NCBI GenBank assembly: GCA_946482165.1
Contig: CAMLQS010000179.1
Span: forward strand, 1-10,069
Direction: 5' to 3'
DNA from: an uncultured Verrucomicrobiota bacterium
Lineage (GTDB): Bacteria; Verrucomicrobiota; Verrucomicrobiae; Opitutales; Opitutaceae
DNA length: 10,069 nucleotides
Below the pieces are notes generated by a model. The model was not told the origin of the DNA and made no database searches. It worked only from the letters and a program-made list of their open reading frames with translations. Below, in pieces: positions 6,168 through 10,069 of the stretch. A program made the translations under genes and the position numbers. Each line of letters opens with the position of its first letter. Position 1 is the first letter of the stretch.

Positions 6168-8918
6168 ATGAACTCCGTCCCCCTCGCCGCTCGCGCGAAC
6201 TCCGACGTCATCGAAGCCGCCTACGCCCAATGGCTCGACAATCCCGACTCCGTCGATCCCACTTGGCGCGCCTTTTTCCAAGGCTTCACGCTCGGTAACA
6301 CCGCCGGCGGCTCCGCGCCCACCTCCGCCGCCGCCTCCGCCGCGGGCGTAAAGGTGATCGATTCCTACAAGCAGGCGCAGATCATCCGCTACATCAACGC
6401 GCACCGCTCGCACGGCCACCTTGAGGCCCATCTGGATCCGCTGGGCGAAAAACCCGCCCCGCACCCAAAGCTTGCGCTCGCCCACTTCGGCCTCGACGAC
6501 GGCGACCTCGACGAGAGTTTCACGCTCACAAACTTCCAAGGCGGCGGCCAGAAGAAGCTCCGCGACATCCAGCGTGCGGTAAAAAAAACCTACTGCGGCA
6601 CCATCGGCGTGGAGTTCATGCATGTGCAGGACCACGACGCCCGCGAGTGGCTTCAGGCCCGTATGGAGGCCAACGAAAACACCCCGTCGTTCACCAAGAA
6701 GGAGAAGACCCGCATCCTCCGCCGCCTGCACAAGGCCGAGCTTTTCGAAAAGTTCCTTCACACCAAGTTCGTCGGCCAGAAACGCTTCTCCCTGGAGGGT
6801 GGCGAGACTATGATCGCCGCCTTCGACGCCATGATCGAGCACGCGCCCGAGGTGGGCGTCGAAGAGTTCGTCATGGGCATGGCCCACCGCGGCCGCCTTT
6901 CCGTTCTCACCAACATCCTCCGAAAGCCCTTCGAGGTCCTTTTCGAGCAGTTCTCGGAAAACTACGTTCCCCACAGCGTCGCCGGCGACGGCGATGTGAA
7001 GTATCACCTCGGCTACGAATCCGCCCTCGCCACCACCTCAGGCAAAACCGTCGAGGTGCGCCTCGCCGCCAACCCGTCCCACCTCGAAATCGTCAACCCC
7101 GTGGTCGAAGGCAAGGCCCGCGCCCGCCAGCGCATCCGCGGCGACACCGAGCGCCGCCGCGTGTGCCCGTTCCTCATCCACGGCGACGCCGCCTTCGCCG
7201 GCCAGGGCGTGATCGCGGAGACGCTCAACTTCTCCCAGCTCCCCGGTTATCGCACCGGCGGCACGGTCCACTTCGTCATCAACAACCAGATCGGCTTCAC
7301 CACCCTGCCGCAGGACTCCCGCTCCACGCGCTACTGCACCGACGTGGCCAAGATGATCGAGGCCCCGATCTTCCATGTGAACGGCGACGACTCCGAGGCC
7401 GTCTGCCACATCGCCCGCCTCGCCCTCGAGTTCCGCGTCAAGTTCCAGCGCGACGTGGTCATCGACATGTATTGCTACCGCAAGCATGGCCACAACGAGG
7501 CCGACGAGCCCGCCTTCACCCAGCCCACCCTCTACAAGAAAGTCGCGACCCATCCGCAGGTCTCCGCCATCTACACCTCGAAGCTCGTCGCCGCCGGCAC
7601 CCACACCCAGGCGGACTCCGACGCCATCAAGGCCGAATACTCCGCCGCGATGGACAGCTCCCTCGAAAAGGCGAAAAAGGCCGAGCTCGAGCGCAAGGCC
7701 GCCGGCGAGAAGGGCGACCCGTTCCGCGACTCGAATCCCGTCTTCCAAGCCGGCTACAGCCACTCGCCCATCGCCACCGGCGTATCCAACGAACTATTAC
7801 AGAAGGTGGTCAAAGGCCTGACCGTCCTGCCCGCCAGCTTCACCGCCAATCCCAAGATCAAGCGGCTCCTCGAGCAGCGCGCGGCGGTCCTCACCGGGGG
7901 ACCGATCGACTGGGGCATGGGCGAGTCCCTCGCCTTCGCCACCCTCCTCGCCGAGGGCACCCCCGTCCGCCTCTCCGGCCAGGACTGCGAGCGCGGCACC
8001 TTCAGCCACCGCCACGCCGTCCTCTACGACACCGAGACGCGCGAGAAATACGTTCCGCTCCTCAACCTCTCGCCCGAGCAGGCCAAGTTCTGCGTCTACA
8101 ACTCCCTGCTCTCCGAGGCCGCCGTGCTCGGCTTCGATTACGGCTACTCGCTCGACTACCCCCAGATGCTCTGCATCTGGGAGGCCCAGTTCGGCGACTT
8201 CGCCAACGGCGCCCAGGTCGTCATCGACCAGTTCATCGTTTCCGGAGAATCCAAGTGGCAGCGCGTGTCCGGCCTAGTCCTCCTTCTGCCCCACGGCTAC
8301 GAGGGCCAGGGCCCCGAGCACTCCTCCGCCCGCCTCGAACGCTTCCTCCAGCTGTGCGCGGAGGATAACATCCAGGTGGCCTATCCCACCACGCCGGCGA
8401 ATTACTTCCATCTCCTGCGCCGCCAGATGAAGAACGAGCTCCGCAAGCCGCTCGTCGTCATGTCGCCCAAGAGCGTGCTCCGCAACCCGCTCGCCGTCTC
8501 CAAGCTCGATGAATTCGCCGCCGGCGCCTTCCAGGAAATCATCGACGATCCGCTCGCTCCGAAGAAGCCCCGCCGCATCGTCCTCTGCTCCGGCAAGGTC
8601 TACTACGACCTCCATTCCTACCGCGTGGCCAACGGCGTCGAGGACGTCGCCCTCGTGCGCGTCGAACAGCTGTATCCGTTGCATAAGGACAAGCTCGCCT
8701 CCCTCGCCAAGGCCCACGCCAAGGCGGACCTCGTCTGGTGCCAGGAGGAGCCGCAGAACATGGGCGCGTGGAGCCACATCGCCCCCGAGTTGGAGGAGGT
8801 CTTCGGCCGCAAGGCCCGCTACGTCGGCCGCGAAGCCGCCGCCTCCCCCGCCGTCGGCGCCCTCGCCGTCCACAAAATCGAGCTCAACGCCTTCCTCAAG
8901 GAGGCGTTCAAAGCCTGA
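6168..8918 (+). CDS. sucA: 2-oxoglutarate dehydrogenase E1 component
   Basis: SucA is the thiamine-diphosphate-dependent E1 of the 2-oxoglutarate dehydrogenase complex. It decarboxylates 2-oxoglutarate in the TCA cycle and transfers succinyl to the lipoyl group of E2. The 916-residue product matches the family length (E. coli 933). Visible parts in order are: the N-terminal E2-binding motif with YAQWLDNPDSVDPTWRAFF near 19-37; KRFSLEGGE at about 205-213; MGMAHRGRLSVL at 236-247; the ThDP/Mg site HGDAAFAGQG at 338-347 with NNQIGF at 372-377; and KHGHNEADEP at 439-448. Further on are WGMGESLAFATLL, RLSGQDCERGTFSHRHAV and LLPHGYEGQGPEHSSARLERFLQ of the C-terminal transketolase-like domains. I chose the ATG at 6168; the open frame extends to a TTG at 6123 but without family sequence. 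No Shine-Dalgarno sequence is seen. The gene leads the operon, with sucB 105 bases downstream. Confidence 0.97.
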   Translation: MNSVPLAARANSDVIEAAYAQWLDNPDSVDPTWRAFFQGFTLGNTAGGSAPTSAAASAAGVKVIDSYKQAQIIRYINAHRSHGHLEAHLDPLGEKPAPHPKLALAHFGLDDGDLDESFTLTNFQGGGQKKLRDIQRAVKKTYCGTIGVEFMHVQDHDAREWLQARMEANENTPSFTKKEKTRILRRLHKAELFEKFLHTKFVGQKRFSLEGGETMIAAFDAMIEHAPEVGVEEFVMGMAHRGRLSVLTNILRKPFEVLFEQFSENYVPHSVAGDGDVKYHLGYESALATTSGKTVEVRLAANPSHLEIVNPVVEGKARARQRIRGDTERRRVCPFLIHGDAAFAGQGVIAETLNFSQLPGYRTGGTVHFVINNQIGFTTLPQDSRSTRYCTDVAKMIEAPIFHVNGDDSEAVCHIARLALEFRVKFQRDVVIDMYCYRKHGHNEADEPAFTQPTLYKKVATHPQVSAIYTSKLVAAGTHTQADSDAIKAEYSAAMDSSLEKAKKAELERKAAGEKGDPFRDSNPVFQAGYSHSPIATGVSNELLQKVVKGLTVLPASFTANPKIKRLLEQRAAVLTGGPIDWGMGESLAFATLLAEGTPVRLSGQDCERGTFSHRHAVLYDTETREKYVPLLNLSPEQAKFCVYNSLLSEAAVLGFDYGYSLDYPQMLCIWEAQFGDFANGAQVVIDQFIVSGESKWQRVSGLVLLLPHGYEGQGPEHSSARLERFLQLCAEDNIQVAYPTTPANYFHLLRRQMKNELRKPLVVMSPKSVLRNPLAVSKLDEFAAGAFQEIIDDPLAPKKPRRIVLCSGKVYYDLHSYRVANGVEDVALVRVEQLYPLHKDKLASLAKAHAKADLVWCQEEPQNMGAWSHIAPELEEVFGRKARYVGREAAASPAVGALAVHKIELNAFLKEAFKA

Positions 8919-8925
8919 TTGTTTC

Positions 8926-9001
8926 AACGCAGAGGCGCAGAGACGCGGAGAAGAAAGCCTCTTCTTGCTCTCTGCGCCCTGCGACTCCGCGCCTCTGCGT
9001 T
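8926..9001. repeat. 76-bp imperfect inverted repeat between sucA and sucB
   Basis: The ends AACGCAGAGGCGC (8926-8938) and GCGCCTCTGCGTT (8989-9001) are exact 13-bp inverted repeats. The interior holds further GCAGAG-like units and a small AGAAGA/TCTTCT hairpin at its centre, so the whole element can fold as one long imperfect stem. It starts 8 bases after the sucA stop and ends 22 bases before the sucB ATG. The 'gcagaggcgcagagacgc' motif resembles a dispersed palindromic repeat seen between genes in several environmental bacterial genomes, including Opitutus-like ones; this is from memory and unverified. No second copy was seen in this window. As RNA it could affect processing or the relative levels of sucA and sucB. 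Confidence 0.8.
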
Positions 9002-9023
9002 AACAAATTTCCCCTTTCCCAAA

Positions 9024-10069
9024 ATGGCTCTCATCGACGTCAAAATCCCGCCCCTCGGCGAATCCATCAGCTCCGGCGTGCTCGCCAAATGGCACGTCAA
9101 GAACGGCGACACCGTGAAGAAGGACCAGACCCTCTTCGAGCTGGAGACCGACAAGATCACCTCCGAAGGCGTCGCCGAGGTCGCCGGCGTCATCACCCTC
9201 GCCGTCGAGACCGGCGCCGAGGTCAAGATCGGTCAGGTCGTCGCCAGGATCGACGACAGCGCCGCCGCCACGTCCGGCACCGCCCCGACCCCGTCCCACC
9301 CCATCTCCCTCGAAAAGAAGGCCCCCGCCGCTCCCTCCGGCTCGCCTGTCGCGATCCCCGCGCCCGCCGCCGCCCACGACGCGTCGCCCGCCGTCCGCCG
9401 CCTCGCGGCCGACACCGGCATCGATCCCGCCACCGTCTCCGGCACCGGCAAGGCCGGCCGCGTCACCAAGGGCGACATGCTCGCCGCCGCCGCGACGCCC
9501 AAACAGGTCGCCGCCGCCGTCGCCGCCGCGCCCGCCTCCGCCATTCCCGCCACCGCGCCCGTCGTTTCCACTCCAGCCGCCGGCAAACGCACGCGCACCA
9601 AGATGAGCAAGCTGCGCCAGACCATCGCCAAGCGCCTGGTCTCCGCCCAGCACGAGGCCGCCATGCTCACGACCTTCAACGAGGTCGACATGTCCGCCGT
9701 CATGGCCCTCCGCGCCAAGTATCAGGACGACTTCGTGAAGAAAAACGGCGTGAAGCTCGGCTTCATGTCCTTCTTCACCAAGGCCGTCGTCCACGCGCTC
9801 AAGGAGGTCCCCGGCGTCAACGCCCAGATCGACGGGGAAGAGATTGTCCAGAACCACTACTACGACATCAGCATGGCCGTCTCGACCGAGAAGGGCCTCG
9901 TCGTCCCCGTGGTGCGCGATTGCGACAAGCTCGACATGGCCGGCATCGAGAAGGCCATCGGCGACGTCGCCAAGAAGGCCCGCGACGGCAAGCTCACCTT
10001 GCCCGATTTCGAAGGGGGCTGCTTCACCATCACCAACGGCGGGATCTTCGGCTCGATGCTCTCCACACC
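9024..10069 (+). CDS. sucB: 2-oxoglutarate dehydrogenase E2 (dihydrolipoyl succinyltransferase), 3' truncated by window
   Basis: SucB forms the core of the 2-oxoglutarate dehydrogenase complex and passes succinyl from its lipoyl arm to coenzyme A. The 348 residues visible begin [18 protein letters not shown]. The lipoyl domain (about 1-78) carries ETDKITSE with lipoylated Lys44. An Ala/Pro-rich linker follows, then the peripheral-subunit-binding domain at about 120-154 ([24 protein letters not shown]). A second Ala/Pro linker leads to the catalytic domain, from [13 protein letters not shown] at 193-205 through FNEVDMS and [11 protein letters not shown] to [15 protein letters not shown] at the edge. 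The window ends before the catalytic HRxxDG motif, so roughly 55-60 residues are missing. The succinyl rather than acetyl assignment rests on adjacency to sucA and the FNEVDMS-type sequence. The ATG at 9024 has an A/T- and C-rich leader with no Shine-Dalgarno sequence. Confidence 0.95.
   Translation, partial: MALIDVKIPPLGESISSGVLAKWHVKNGDTVKKDQTLFELETDKITSEGVAEVAGVITLAVETGAEVKIGQVVARIDDSAAATSGTAPTPSHPISLEKKAPAAPSGSPVAIPAPAAAHDASPAVRRLAADTGIDPATVSGTGKAGRVTKGDMLAAAATPKQVAAAVAAAPASAIPATAPVVSTPAAGKRTRTKMSKLRQTIAKRLVSAQHEAAMLTTFNEVDMSAVMALRAKYQDDFVKKNGVKLGFMSFFTKAVVHALKEVPGVNAQIDGEEIVQNHYYDISMAVSTEKGLVVPVVRDCDKLDMAGIEKAIGDVAKKARDGKLTLPDFEGGCFTITNGGIFGSMLST

Noticed and set aside
6647..8368. 573-codon plus-strand frame inside sucA
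   Set aside because: It is out of frame with a complete sucA and gives Arg/Pro-rich sequence with no family features, a codon-bias shadow.
8926..9001. CRISPR-like or terminator reading of the sucA-sucB inverted repeat
   Set aside because: There is only one copy, with no regularly spaced repeats and no T run after the stem. It is better described as a dispersed-type palindrome.
9000..9857. 285-codon minus-strand frame opposite sucB
   Set aside because: The plus strand encodes an unambiguous E2 protein with lipoyl, binding and catalytic domains. The antisense product is Gly/Asp low-complexity sequence.

Overview
The window is chromosomal, high in G+C, and reads as ordinary housekeeping sequence from a Gram-negative-type bacterium, most likely an Opitutaceae-like member of the Verrucomicrobiota. 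That placement is an inference. It rests on the protein character, the mraZ-rsmH pair, a verrucomicrobial-looking acidic protein, and a dispersed 'AACGCAGAGGCGC' inverted repeat of a type I associate with Opitutus-like genomes. No similarity search was possible.

Layout from left to right: positions 1-136 hold no gene. The start of a division and cell-wall (dcw) cluster runs leftward, with mraZ (1172-1621) followed by rsmH (137-1102). Directly upstream of mraZ are four TGGG boxes at exact 10-bp spacing, the classic MraZ operator. A 479-base stretch without a convincing gene (1622-2100) separates mraZ from a leftward class 2 dihydroorotate dehydrogenase gene, pyrD (2101-3153). Transcribed away from pyrD is a gene for a 285-residue protein (3399-4256) with a globular N-terminal half, a long Asp/Glu tail and a short Lys/Arg end. 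It is closed by a good intrinsic terminator. Next come a rightward BD-FAE-type alpha/beta-hydrolase (4385-5215), then a convergent two-gene leftward unit: an 86-residue unknown protein (5679-5939) overlapping by 4 bases a SUI1/eIF1-like (YciH-type) factor (5260-5682). The right third is the 2-oxoglutarate dehydrogenase operon: sucA (6168-8918) and sucB (from 9024, cut by the window edge), with a 76-bp imperfect inverted repeat between them.

Functionally the genes cover 16S rRNA methylation and dcw regulation, pyrimidine synthesis, translation initiation and the TCA cycle. I found no mobile element, CRISPR array, phage gene, tRNA or rRNA, and no convincing undescribed multi-gene system. The items most worth a second look are the acidic/basic-tailed protein, the coupled unknown-plus-SUI1 pair, the repeat inside the suc operon, and the contrast between genes that lack a Shine-Dalgarno sequence and the downstream cistrons that have one.
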